DNA of 36,687 nucleotides from Gordoniibacillus kamchatkensis (GTDB lineage: Bacteria; Bacillota; Bacilli; Paenibacillales; NBRC-103111), in assembly GCF_000829455.1 (NCBI RefSeq), contig NZ_JXAK01000062.1:1-36687 (forward strand), in the 5' to 3' direction. Positions 1-7,688 of the stretch are shown here, one piece after another. The notes below the pieces were generated by a model, which saw nothing but the letters and a program-made list of their open reading frames with translations, ran no database searches and was not told the DNA's origin. The position numbers and the translations under genes were made by a program. Numbering within the stretch: position 1 is the first letter of the stretch; each line of letters begins with the position of its first letter.

Positions 1-79
1 TGTTGACGGATATCTCCCATGACACACCTCGACCTTTTTGTTGGTTTTATTGTATCAGGCCGCTACTATGGTGTGTCCA
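1..79 (-). mobile_element. End of an IS3-like insertion sequence with the first codons of its transposase
   Basis: On the minus strand the segment begins with TGGACACACC (70-79), a plausible terminal inverted repeat. It continues through a TACAAT-like -10 and a GAGGTG ribosome site to an ATG at 20, followed by codons for Met-Gly-Asp-Ile-Arg-Gln before the window ends. IS3-family OrfA proteins often start in a similar way. The ribosome-site region also contains GACACACC (21-28), an inverted copy of 70-77. Only the end of the element is visible, so the family is a tentative reading and the far end and target duplication cannot be seen. Confidence 0.45.
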
Positions 80-104
80 CTTTCTAGTCTAGCTGCAAAA
101 CTAA

Positions 105-202
105 CACTGCAATTGCTCGAAAAGCAACTCCAGCGACGGTTTTCGCCGCAAGTCCCGCTGTAGTTGCTTGAAAAGCAACTACAGCGACAGTTTACGCAAC
201 AG
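105..202. repeat. Two tandem imperfect ~47-bp palindromic repeats
   Basis: Two copies (about 105-152 and 156-202) share a core of TTGCTYGAAAAGCAACT followed by CAGCGAC and a GTTTWCGC-like tail. The second copy holds a nearly perfect hairpin, CTGTAGTTGCTT then a GAA loop then AAGCAACTACAG; the first copy is a degenerate form. This looks like a REP-type interspersed repeat next to the IS end. There are only two units with no spacer structure, so it is not a CRISPR array. The rest of 203-310 holds nothing I recognise. Confidence 0.6.
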
Positions 203-310
203 GTCCACTGGCGTAGCCAGAAAGAAAGCACTTGAGGTGAGGCTGAGCCCTGGTGACCAGTCAAACTGCCGCCCACTGGAGCTCAAGCCAGCACCTTTCC
301 AAGCTGGATT

Positions 311-2107
311 TCATCCATGCCCGGACGCCAGCTGCAATTCGGGCGCGGGCAGCGAAGGCAGCGACTCGTCGCGATTTTGCTCGGCGTACAGCTCCTTGTA
401 GTAGCCGTTCAATGCCAGCAGCTGCCGATGGCTGCCGCTTTCGACAATTTTCCCGTTTCGCACCACGAATATTTGATCCGCATTCACTACGGTAGACAGC
501 CGGTGCGCGACCATCACGATCGTTTTGTCGCGATCCGTTTGCTGAATCGATGCTTGCACGAGCTTCTCGCTCTCGTTATCCAGCGCGCTCGTCGCTTCGT
601 CAAGCAAGATCAGCGCCGGATTTTTCAAAAAGACGCGGGCGAGCGCGATCCGCTGCTTCTGTCCTCCCGAAAGCTTGATTCCCCGTTCGCCGATTTCCGT
701 ATCGTAGCCGCGGGCCAGCGAGCAGATGAAATCGTGGGCGAACGCTTTTTTCGCTGCGGCGGCAATTTCGTCATCCGTAGCGTCGAGCTTGGCGATGCGG
801 ATATTTTCTTTCACCGAAGAACTGTACAGAAAATTGTCCTGCGTGACGATTCCGATCTGCTCCCGGAGACTGGACAAGGAATAATGCCGGATATTCACGC
901 CATCGACGAGGATTTCGCCGCGGGTCGCATCGTACATCCGGGTGAGCAGCTGCAGCACCGTGCTTTTGCCGCCCCCGCTGCCTCCGACGAACGCATACGT
1001 CTTGCCCTTTTCCAGAGTGAAAGATATATCGCTCAGCACATCGCCATGCCCGTCGTAGGAAAAGGATACGCGATGGAAACGGATGGAGTCGGCGAACCGC
1101 CGCCAGTGTACGGGCCTGTCTATTTCTTTGATGGCAGACGGAGTAGCGAGAAAATCAAACACTCTTTTCAGCGCGACGCTTCCTTCAGCGATCGTCGGAA
1201 AAGCTTGCACGAGAGCGGCGACGGGGCTTTTCATCCGGTCCACATAAGCGAAAAAAGCGATCAGGCTGCCGAGGGTCAAGCTGCCGTCAATGACGTACAG
1301 ACTGCCGGCCGCCACGACAAGAAAAGGCGTTATGTCGATGAGAACGTTAACGGCTGACAGCGAAATCGCATTGATAATGGCTTGCTTATCCGTTAAGCGA
1401 TCGTAGCGCTCCAAATGCATATCCAGCTCTTCCGCATCCCGTTTTTCCGAAGCGAACAGCTTGGCCACGAAGGCACCTTGAATTTTTTCGATAATAAAGC
1501 CGCTCAGCGCGGAACGGTATTTCATCATCTGCTGCGTCGTTGTTTTCAGCTTCTTGGAAAGAAGGTGCGCCAAACCGAACTGTACCCCGGTCAGCAGCGC
1601 GGCAAGCAGCGTCAGCTTCACGTTCAGCGTAACCATCACGCCGATCACGAACAGCAGCACGATCGTTTCGATCCAGACGTTGGAGAAGACGGCCGTCATG
1701 AAGCCTCTTATTTTTTCGATATCGTCGAAAAAGCGCGTGCCGATTTCCCCGCTCCGGTTGTCCGCAAAATATTTAGCGTCGAGCGTTTGCACTTTGCGGA
1801 ACGCGTCTATGCGCAGCGCCTTAATGATGTTGTTGTTGCCCTTATGCATGAAAAACTGCCGAACATACTCCATCGGTGCCCGAACGAGAAAAAAGACGGC
1901 GACCATGACGGCCGCGATGAGGAGCAACTGCGTTATTTTGTCCGTGCGCGACAATGCCGCGTTCTGAAGCAGGCTGTCGAACAAATATTTGAAGACGAGC
2001 GGAACGGAGAGCGGTATGAGAAAGCGGAACAAGCTGCCGACGAACCCCAGAATGTACAGCTTCTTTTCTTTATTCACATAGGGCAGAAAATGCTTCAATG
2101 CGCTCAC
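311..2107 (-). CDS. ABC exporter, fused membrane and ATPase domains (MsbA/multidrug type)
   Basis: A half-transporter of 598 residues with an N-terminal six-helix exporter domain (about residues 15-310) and a C-terminal ATPase. The ATPase has Walker A GGSGGGKST, signature LSGGQKQR, Walker B ALILLDEATSALD and an H-loop AHR. Length and order are normal for homodimeric type IV exporters that move lipids, drugs or peptides; the substrate cannot be read from the sequence. The start is GTG at 2107, preceded by AAGGAG at good spacing. It is a single-gene unit behind promoter P1 (2141-2217), one of four promoters that share phased TTTGCGC repeats, which suggests control by the ComA-like regulator at 8342-8989. 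A cargo linked to that signalling unit is possible but unproven. Confidence 0.93.
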   Translation of the reverse strand: MSALKHFLPYVNKEKKLYILGFVGSLFRFLIPLSVPLVFKYLFDSLLQNAALSRTDKITQLLLIAAVMVAVFFLVRAPMEYVRQFFMHKGNNNIIKALRIDAFRKVQTLDAKYFADNRSGEIGTRFFDDIEKIRGFMTAVFSNVWIETIVLLFVIGVMVTLNVKLTLLAALLTGVQFGLAHLLSKKLKTTTQQMMKYRSALSGFIIEKIQGAFVAKLFASEKRDAEELDMHLERYDRLTDKQAIINAISLSAVNVLIDITPFLVVAAGSLYVIDGSLTLGSLIAFFAYVDRMKSPVAALVQAFPTIAEGSVALKRVFDFLATPSAIKEIDRPVHWRRFADSIRFHRVSFSYDGHGDVLSDISFTLEKGKTYAFVGGSGGGKSTVLQLLTRMYDATRGEILVDGVNIRHYSLSSLREQIGIVTQDNFLYSSSVKENIRIAKLDATDDEIAAAAKKAFAHDFICSLARGYDTEIGERGIKLSGGQKQRIALARVFLKNPALILLDEATSALDNESEKLVQASIQQTDRDKTIVMVAHRLSTVVNADQIFVVRNGKIVESGSHRQLLALNGYYKELYAEQNRDESLPSLPAPELQLASGHG

Positions 2108-2140
2108 AGGAAAAACTCCTTTGCGGTTTCATTTGCCATG

Positions 2141-2217
2141 ATCGTATCGCGAAAAGAGCTCCCGCAACGCGCAAACAATGAACGCCGGCGCGCAAAAGAT
2201 TGCGGCCGGCGCGCAAA
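2141..2217 (-). promoter_or_regulatory. Promoter P1 with three 21-bp-phased TTTGCGC operators
   Basis: On the minus strand, TTTGCGC occurs at 2211-2217, 2190-2196 and 2169-2175, each exactly 21 bp apart. A 22-bp gap follows to TACGAT (-10, 2141-2146). An inverted CCGCAA lies between the distal and middle repeats, giving TTGCGC-N5-CCGCAA, close to the ComA box TTGCGG-N4-CCGCAA of Bacillus. There is no separate good -35, as expected for an activated promoter. P2 and P3 have the same geometry. Confidence 0.8.
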
Positions 2218-2277
2218 ACGCGACGAGCGTACAAGGATAAACGTCTTACGCCGTCCATTGGGACGTGCGCGTTTACC

Positions 2278-2340
2278 GGCGTTAAGCTGTCTTTGCGACG
2301 CCCTGCAAGTTGCTTGCCGTTACTCCTCCAGCTTAACGCC
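2278..2340. repeat. 12-bp perfect inverted repeat around a 39-nt loop
   Basis: GGCGTTAAGCTG (2278-2289) and CAGCTTAACGCC (2329-2340) are exact reverse complements in the gap between promoter P1 and the terminator of the metal operon. The loop itself contains short complementary stretches. It could be a folded RNA element, a small mobile repeat or a protein site. No gene lies here and I do not recognise a known family. Confidence 0.5.
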
Positions 2341-2393
2341 TAGTAGCGGAATCAGCCTAAGTATAGGCGCAGCATATACTTTCTGATGTAGTG

Positions 2394-2437
2394 AAAAAAT
2401 CCCCCCGCCTGCTGCCAGACCGGCAGAGGTGAGGGGG
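2394..2437 (-). terminator. Rho-independent terminator of the LolD-FtsX-lipoprotein-HMA operon
   Basis: A long GC-rich stem (2401-2416 with 2422-2437) is followed on the minus strand by a run of six T. It lies 57 bp past the stop of the HMA gene. Confidence 0.85.
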
Positions 2438-2493
2438 AATTCAGGTTCCACGCTGTTTGGTCATCCCCGATATGCTCAGCGTTTGTAGCCGGG

Positions 2494-2736
2494 TTACGGC
2501 TTCCATCGCGGCTTGTATCCCTCGATCACCATGATCCCGGTAACCCCGTAACCTTGCGCTTCGATTGCCGCCCGGATCATATCCAACGTGAGCTTTTCCG
2601 GATCGAATTGTACCACCACCGTGCCGGCTGCCAATTCGACTGTTGCGGTTACGCCAAGCTTGTATAAGGCGCCTGAAATCGCCATCACGCAATGATTGCA
2701 GCTCATTCCTTGAACTTTCAATGTAACGGTTTGCAT
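2494..2736 (-). CDS. Heavy-metal-associated (HMA) domain protein, CopZ-like
   Basis: An 80-residue single-domain protein with the HMA metal-binding motif GMSCNHC at residues 10-16 and the usual beta-alpha-beta-beta-alpha-beta length. Proteins of this kind are cytosolic copper(I) or other soft-metal chaperones that hand metal to P-type ATPases or repressors. No P-type ATPase lies nearby. Instead it is the last gene of an operon with a His-rich lipoprotein and an FtsX/LolD ABC system. The lipoprotein stop is 12 bp upstream and the start ATG follows a GGGGG site. The C-terminal tail GYKPRWKP is an unusual basic extension. Copper is the likeliest metal by family, but this is inferred. Confidence 0.9.
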   Translation of the reverse strand: MQTVTLKVQGMSCNHCVMAISGALYKLGVTATVELAAGTVVVQFDPEKLTLDMIRAAIEAQGYGVTGIMVIEGYKPRWKP

Positions 2737-2748
2737 ACCGATTCCCCC

Positions 2749-3561
2749 TTATGGAACTTTCACGACAAAGGATGACGTAAATACTTGATTGTTCCGCTGA
2801 AACTGCCCCCATATTTTATACGTCCCGCTCTTCGGGAACGAAGTCTCGAACAGCGCATCCGGCCCCGTTCCTTGCCCTTCGTCAGCATGAACGTGCACAT
2901 ATTGCTCCCCGTCCTCGGACAAAACGACCACGTGCCCGATTGAGCCCAAATACGGCTGCAGATCGGTTACCGGCTGGCCGGTTTTGCCGTCCGCGATGCT
3001 GAATTTGAGCGTGACTTCTTGGCCCGCCGCCAGCCCGCCGGCGGCAAGCTTCACCCGATTGCCTTCGAACGTTTTCTCCAAGCTTGCGTCCGGGACGACC
3101 GGGACCGGCTTGGTGCTTTCTCCGTCGATCCGAACCCACGCCAGCTTCGCCATCGAATCGCCGCCGGATGGCTTGAAATCGGCAATGAGCCTATATTCGC
3201 CGCCCGCGGGGAAGTTACCCGCAATTTCGAACACGCCGCCGCCCTTATACTCGGGATGAATGTGGTTGAAATAAGACAAATCTTTGCTGATGACCATCAA
3301 ATGCAGCAGCTTCTCGTGGTTTTCGTCAAATTCGTTGATTCGCGTGCCATCTTTCTTCTTGATCTCCACCCGTATCGTCTTGTTCAGGCCCGCCCCGGAC
3401 GCCGGGTCCCCGGTCACCGTCCATTCCGCCTTCACGTCGTCGGACAAAATTCGCTGGCTGGCGGCGGCGGTTACTTGCTCGTTCTCCCACGCCGGGTCGG
3501 AACCGCAAGCCGTTAGCAGCACAGCCATGATCATCAACAGAAACACGATTCGTTTACTCAT
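2749..3561 (-). CDS. His-rich secreted lipoprotein, YtkA/FixH-like
   Basis: A 270-residue protein with a signal peptide and lipobox LTAC (Cys at about residue 19), so it should be anchored outside the membrane. The mature part appears to contain two beta-sandwich halves, each with a His pair: FNHIHPEY around residue 95 and QYVHVHADEG around residue 222. Such pairs and the neighbouring HMA gene suggest binding of copper or another soft metal; this is inference. The C-terminal half resembles YtkA-like domains. Its start ATG overlaps the end of the permease gene by 8 bp (3554-3561), so the two are translationally coupled. No enzyme motif is visible. Confidence 0.75.
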   Translation of the reverse strand: MSKRIVFLLMIMAVLLTACGSDPAWENEQVTAAASQRILSDDVKAEWTVTGDPASGAGLNKTIRVEIKKKDGTRINEFDENHEKLLHLMVISKDLSYFNHIHPEYKGGGVFEIAGNFPAGGEYRLIADFKPSGGDSMAKLAWVRIDGESTKPVPVVPDASLEKTFEGNRVKLAAGGLAAGQEVTLKFSIADGKTGQPVTDLQPYLGSIGHVVVLSEDGEQYVHVHADEGQGTGPDALFETSFPKSGTYKIWGQFQRNNQVFTSSFVVKVP

Positions 3562-6031
3562 ATCTTAGCGCCTCGCTTAACCGGGTTTGTGCCGCTCGGG
3601 ACGCCGGCGTGAAGCTGGAAACCAGGCTGACCGCGATGCCGAACAAGCCGATATACAGAATGATGGTCCATGAAACCCCGAACTGGTACGTCAACGAGTG
3701 AATCTCAAAAAACGTTGAAGTGATGAAAATCAAAACGATGCCGAATATACAACCGATTACGGTAGCAGCGATTCCGATGCCGAGACCCTCCAGCATGATC
3801 ATCCCGACCACTTGCCGGCGCGTAACCCCGACCGCACGCATCATGCCAAGCTCGCGAATCCGCTCCATAATGTTGATCAGCAGCGTATTCGTAATCCCCA
3901 TCCCCGAAATCACGATCGACAAAACGATCAGAGCGTTGATGACGCTGAACGAACCGGTATAGACCGAGCCGACCATCGAAGCCCAATCTTCGGGGCCGAA
4001 CATGTCTTCGATTCTTTCCCCGAACTGGTTAAAAATATGCTCTCTAAGTTGCAGCGGAGTAGCGTTCTCGTCTTTGATCACCAGCACGTTATGCTCGAAC
4101 TTGAGGCCGAAGTTTTCTTTAAAGGACTCTTCTTTCATGAAAGCGCCGTAGCCGTTATTTTTCATTGTGCTTACGACGGCGGCGACCTTGAACGTGCGTT
4201 TGCCCTGCAGCGTCGCAAGCTCGATGCTTTCTCCGATCTTGCCTCCCCAAACCCCGTAAGCGATTTTGTCCAGGATGACTTCGTCTTGCTTGAGCCCGCT
4301 CACCAGTTCACTGCGCGACTTGCCCGAAACCGTGAACAGCGGGAAGCGGTCGATCCACTCCCCTACGCCGTAGACAGGGAGCTTGCGCTGCTGGCCGTTC
4401 AAAGTCCAGATGGCCGAATACAGCCCATACGCTCTTGCGTCAGCCACACCTTGGATGCTTTTCAGCCGTTCCACGTCGGTTTTCTCGGTGTGATGAAAGT
4501 GGATATCCAGATTTCCGCCATAAGACGAATAAATCACTTTTTCGAACGATTGAATAAAGGCCGAGTTAATCGAGCTCATCAGAACAACCATCGCAATGCC
4601 GAGGCAGAGAATCACGGAGGTCATCGACGTGCGGCCCAGATTCCGCCTCAAATTGCTCGCGGCCATTTGGCCGCTGAAGCCGAACAGCCGCCGGTACACC
4701 GGCCGCAACACGAAATGGAACAGCTTGAACAGGTGCGGATATACGAGCGCGACTCCAAGCATTAACGGCACGACCAAGAGCAGATGCTTGATGAAGAACC
4801 CGGAGACGATCAGCAGCAACCCGGCGACAACTTGCCACTTGCGCGAAAACGTCTCGGTGCGGCCGGGTTTGAGCACTTCGACCACACTGATTTTGCCGAC
4901 TTGGCGAATCGGGATCAAAGCGGCGGCGAAGGGGATGAGCAACCCGGCCAGCACGGACACCGCAAAACCTTTGAAGATCAGCATGCTTCCTTCGTCATGG
5001 ATACTGAACAGCATGAAGATCAGCTTCGACAACAGCTGCGCGAAACCGTATCCGAACAGCAGGCCGACGGCCGTTCCCGCGATCGCCAGCAGGAATACCT
5101 CGAACAGGACAAAGGCCTGTAATTGCTTCGGCAAGTACCCGATCGTCTTGAGCACGGCAAATTCTTGCTTCCGCTCTTTAATGCTGACATACAACGTATT
5201 GAAAATGATAAACCCACTGAGGGCGATGCCCAAAAATCCGGCTATATAGAGCGCCATAAAGAACGTATCCGCCTCTTTGACGGAATCGGAATCGATCAAT
5301 ACAGGCTGCATGTACATGTTGCCGTAACGTTTGACTAGCTCATCGATCTGCCGCTCTACCGCAAGCCGGTCGGATTCGCTGGCGGCTTTGATTTGCACGT
5401 TTTGTATTTTGCCGTCAAGTCCGAACCAGTCCTGCAGCACGTTCAGCGGTACGGCTACCGCCCAATGGTGATACTTCGCCATGCTCCAACTGGAAGGTCC
5501 CATCAGCTCGACCGTATATTTTACGATGGCCGATACTTGGATTTGTTTCGTTCCTTGCGCCGTATCGAAGGAAATCGTATCTCCGACGCCAACTTTCCAT
5601 GCTTTTGCCGTACGGTCCGTAATGACGGCCCCGCCCGACGTCAGGCTCCCTTGGATCACACTGAAATTCGTAAGCGGCGTATCCAGCCTCGTGTAGCCGC
5701 CAAGCTCCACCCTTTTTTGGAGGGCGGAAATCCCCTCTTGCTCCAGATGCAGCTTCGTGCTTTGCTTTAGCACAGCGATAGAAGCCATATAATTCAGTTG
5801 TTCAACGTCCTTATAAACCTTTTCCGGCATATAGGTTTCCGTACCGGAGATGAGATAATCCGCTTTGCCGAAGGCCGCTTTCAAATACAGCGGGAACGTT
5901 TTTTTGGCGGTATCGACGGAAGCGACCACCGCAAACGTGGACGCCACTCCAATGACAATCGAGAGAAAGGTGAGCAGCGTCCGGAGCTTGCGGCGCATCA
6001 AATTACGCCAAGCCGTGTGCCATATATTCAA
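3554..6031 (-). CDS. ABC transporter permease, FtsX/MacB/LolE type (two FtsX domains)
   Basis: An 825-residue membrane protein with an N-terminal helix (about 17-37), a large extracytoplasmic domain, an FtsX-type three-helix block near 260-400, then a second copy of helix, extracytoplasmic domain and FtsX block to the end. This is the duplicated form common in Firmicutes. Such permeases work as mechanotransmission or extrusion systems acting on envelope substrates, not as classical importers. The start is probably TTG at 6031, with GGAGGAGGGG seven bases upstream. It overlaps the ATPase gene by 29 bp and the lipoprotein gene by 8 bp, so all three form one complex-encoding unit. The substrate is unknown. 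Confidence 0.92.
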   Translation of the reverse strand: MNIWHTAWRNLMRRKLRTLLTFLSIVIGVASTFAVVASVDTAKKTFPLYLKAAFGKADYLISGTETYMPEKVYKDVEQLNYMASIAVLKQSTKLHLEQEGISALQKRVELGGYTRLDTPLTNFSVIQGSLTSGGAVITDRTAKAWKVGVGDTISFDTAQGTKQIQVSAIVKYTVELMGPSSWSMAKYHHWAVAVPLNVLQDWFGLDGKIQNVQIKAASESDRLAVERQIDELVKRYGNMYMQPVLIDSDSVKEADTFFMALYIAGFLGIALSGFIIFNTLYVSIKERKQEFAVLKTIGYLPKQLQAFVLFEVFLLAIAGTAVGLLFGYGFAQLLSKLIFMLFSIHDEGSMLIFKGFAVSVLAGLLIPFAAALIPIRQVGKISVVEVLKPGRTETFSRKWQVVAGLLLIVSGFFIKHLLLVVPLMLGVALVYPHLFKLFHFVLRPVYRRLFGFSGQMAASNLRRNLGRTSMTSVILCLGIAMVVLMSSINSAFIQSFEKVIYSSYGGNLDIHFHHTEKTDVERLKSIQGVADARAYGLYSAIWTLNGQQRKLPVYGVGEWIDRFPLFTVSGKSRSELVSGLKQDEVILDKIAYGVWGGKIGESIELATLQGKRTFKVAAVVSTMKNNGYGAFMKEESFKENFGLKFEHNVLVIKDENATPLQLREHIFNQFGERIEDMFGPEDWASMVGSVYTGSFSVINALIVLSIVISGMGITNTLLINIMERIRELGMMRAVGVTRRQVVGMIMLEGLGIGIAATVIGCIFGIVLIFITSTFFEIHSLTYQFGVSWTIILYIGLFGIAVSLVSSFTPASRAAQTRLSEALRYE

Positions 6032-6710
6032 CGCCGGTCCCCTCCTCCTGCACGACCTCGCCGTCCCGGATCATAATGATCCGATCGGCCGTTTCCGCCG
6101 CATGCCGGTCATGCGTCACCATCACGACCGTCATATGTTCGTCCTTGTTCAAGCGCGTCAGAAGCTTCAGGATGCTCTCGCCGTTTTTCCGGTCCAAATT
6201 CCCCGTCGGCTCATCCGCCAAAATGAGTCCCGGCTTCATCGCAAGAGCTCTTGCAATCGCCACGCGCTGCTGCTGGCCGCCGCTCAGCTGCGCCGGGAAG
6301 TGCGATTCTTTCCCCTCCAGATTGACATCGCGCAGCAGCTCGCGCACTCTCGCCCCGATCTCAGCCGATGCGGTTTTATTGGCCAACAGGGAGAGGCCGA
6401 CGTTCTCCGCCACGGTCATCATCGGCAGCAGCTGATAGTTTTGGAACACGAAGCCTACTTTCGTGCGGCGAAACAGCGTTCTTTGCTTCTCGTTCAGCTC
6501 GTTCAGCCGCACCCCGTCGACGGTAATGCTGCCGGAAGTCGGCACGTCGAGGCCCCCGATCAATTGCAGCAGCGTGCTCTTCCCCGAGCCGCTGGGCCCC
6601 ATAATGGCGATGAACTCCCCTTTCTTGATGTGAATGTCGTTTTCTTTTAACGCGGTGAAATTTCCCGCTTCCAAAGCGAACACTTTGGATACTTTGTCAA
6701 GCTTGATCAT
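6003..6710 (-). CDS. ABC transporter ATP-binding protein, LolD/MacB type
   Basis: A 235-residue ATPase with Walker A GPSGSGKST, signature LSGGQQQRVAIARAL, Walker B LILADEPTGNLD and a switch VTHD, typical of ATPases paired with FtsX permeases. I prefer the ATG at 6710 (MIKLDKVSKVF) over an upstream in-frame ATG at 6752: AGAGGA lies before the former and nothing like a ribosome site before the latter. It is the first gene of the operon running to 2494 and follows promoter P2. Confidence 0.93.
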   Translation of the reverse strand: MIKLDKVSKVFALEAGNFTALKENDIHIKKGEFIAIMGPSGSGKSTLLQLIGGLDVPTSGSITVDGVRLNELNEKQRTLFRRTKVGFVFQNYQLLPMMTVAENVGLSLLANKTASAEIGARVRELLRDVNLEGKESHFPAQLSGGQQQRVAIARALAMKPGLILADEPTGNLDRKNGESILKLLTRLNKDEHMTVVMVTHDRHAAETADRIIMIRDGEVVQEEGTGVEYMAHGLA

Positions 6711-6769
6711 GTTCCATGCCGTCCTCTCTATATTCGTTTGCGTACCATCCATCCGATCGGTATGTTGCT

Positions 6770-6846
6770 ATCATAAAACGGGACGAGGCAGCGGAACGCG
6801 CAAACGATGAACGTGCCAGCGCAAATATTTGCGGACTTCCCGCAAA
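6770..6846 (-). promoter_or_regulatory. Promoter P2 with three 21-bp-phased TTTGCGS operators
   Basis: Minus-strand repeats TTTGCGG (6840-6846), TTTGCGC (6819-6825) and TTTGCGC (6798-6804) are 21 bp apart, then 22 bp to TATGAT (-10, 6770-6775). TTGCGG-N5-CCGCAA between the distal and middle repeats is a near match to a ComA box. The sequence from the -10 to the middle repeat is clearly related to that of P3, including a shared CCGATCGG just downstream of the -10. Confidence 0.82.
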
Positions 6847-6873
6847 TTGTTTGTCGTCGCTGGGGAGCAAATC

Positions 6874-6897
6874 AAAAAGGCCGGCATGCACCGGCCT
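6874..6897 (-). terminator. Terminator downstream of the four-helix membrane protein gene
   Basis: AGGCCGG and CCGGCCT (6878-6884, 6891-6897) form a stem with a six-base loop, followed on the minus strand by TTTTT. It ends the transcript from P3 just before P2. Confidence 0.85.
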
Positions 6898-6904
6898 ACT
6901 TGAA

Positions 6905-7074
6905 AATTAACGTCAACCGTGATCGACGCGCTCTTGTTCTGTTCGGTAAGGTCCGAGCGAATTTGTTCCAGCCTTTCGCGATTTCTGGCGACAAGGATCA
7001 GGTTGTTGTTCTTTGCGAAAATTTTCGCCAGCTCATATCCGATTCCGCTGCTTGCACCTGTAATTGTGGAGCCG
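6905..7074 (-). pseudogene. N-terminal fragment of a short-chain dehydrogenase
   Basis: In a different frame from the upstream gene, the minus strand encodes TITGASSGIGYELAKIF, then LILVARNRERLEQI, up to SASITVDVN. This is the Rossmann start of an SDR (TGxxxGIG and the second beta strand with an ARN motif). It has no start codon of its own and stops making sense near 6905, before the terminator. About three quarters of the enzyme is missing, so this is a remnant. It overlaps the last residues of the membrane protein gene, whose stop codon lies inside the dehydrogenase sequence. Confidence 0.75.
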
Positions 7075-7536
7075 CTTATAGTTCAATATGAGAAGCAGTC
7101 CAAGCAAAGCAAAACCAACCAGCATGATCAACATATACGCGGGCAGCACGCTCCACGCGATGAAGAACCAGGCGAACAGGAGCGAAGCCGGGCTTGTGGC
7201 TCTAAGCAGCTTATAAACGATGGCGCCGAAACCCGACCGATTCAGCGGCGTTGCTTCGATAAGCAGAATGAGCGGGTTACAAATTATTCCGAAAACGAGC
7301 GGAATGACCACATATTCGGGAAATCGCGTCTTAACAGCCAATTCCAGCACATAAACGAATGCTGCGGCGAAAGCTTGCGTAAAAAAATCCAAATGGGCCG
7401 ATTTGAGCTTGCGCGGGTTCGTAAACAGCTTTGTCCACTGCGGGAAAGCCCCGTAATGCACCGCCGCAAGAGGAAGCGACAGGAGCAGGCCGAGCATAAA
7501 GGAAAAGAGTCCCCATTGCAAAAGCTGAATGTTCAT
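7033..7536 (-). CDS. Four-helix membrane protein, distantly like hydroxylaminobenzene-mutase-type proteins
   Basis: A 167-residue integral membrane protein with four predicted helices (about 8-27, 50-70, 76-95 and 120-150). The segment between helices 1 and 2, NPRKLKSAHLDFF, recalls the NPR...SAHL region of small four-helix proteins of the hydroxylaminobenzene mutase type; this is a weak resemblance. The ATG at 7536 has GAGGAG seven bases upstream, and the start is fused as ATGA to the stop of a 30-residue ORF. A longer in-frame reading to 8013 crosses promoter P3 and is rejected. The C-terminus (NYKRLHNYRCKQRNRI) is read out of dehydrogenase-derived DNA, so the original end has been replaced. 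Confidence 0.7.
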   Translation of the reverse strand: MNIQLLQWGLFSFMLGLLLSLPLAAVHYGAFPQWTKLFTNPRKLKSAHLDFFTQAFAAAFVYVLELAVKTRFPEYVVIPLVFGIICNPLILLIEATPLNRSGFGAIVYKLLRATSPASLLFAWFFIAWSVLPAYMLIMLVGFALLGLLLILNYKRLHNYRCKQRNRI

Positions 7537-7625
7537 ATTGTTTCTCCTCTCGGAATGAATGACTTTTGGGTCAATGGGAGCGCCGTTCCGATGCTCCGGA
7601 AAAAACATTTGTTGGTTGCTTTCAT
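7533..7625 (-). CDS. 30-residue ORF translationally coupled to the membrane protein
   Basis: The ORF starts at ATG 7625 with GGAGG eight bases upstream (a second ATG at 7631 is too close to that site). It encodes a peptide beginning MKATNKCFFRS and ending SFIPRGETI. Its TGA overlaps the next start as ATGA. It is the first ORF on the transcript from promoter P3. The peptide has one Cys at position 7, a net positive charge and no clear signal sequence. It could be a signalling or substrate peptide, or only a leader that sets translation of the membrane protein. No homologue is recognised. Confidence 0.5.
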   Translation of the reverse strand: MKATNKCFFRSIGTALPLTQKSFIPRGETI

Positions 7626-7688
7626 GCGCATTTCCTCCATTTCGTTTCGCTGTAAAGCCTAAAAGTCGCATCCGATCGGTATGAAGCC

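Noticed and set aside
105-202. CRISPR-like repeats
   Set aside because: Only two imperfect units without a spacer between them, and no cas genes.
2441-2812. 123-codon ORF overlapping the HMA gene
   Set aside because: It is an out-of-frame shadow of the HMA and lipoprotein genes.
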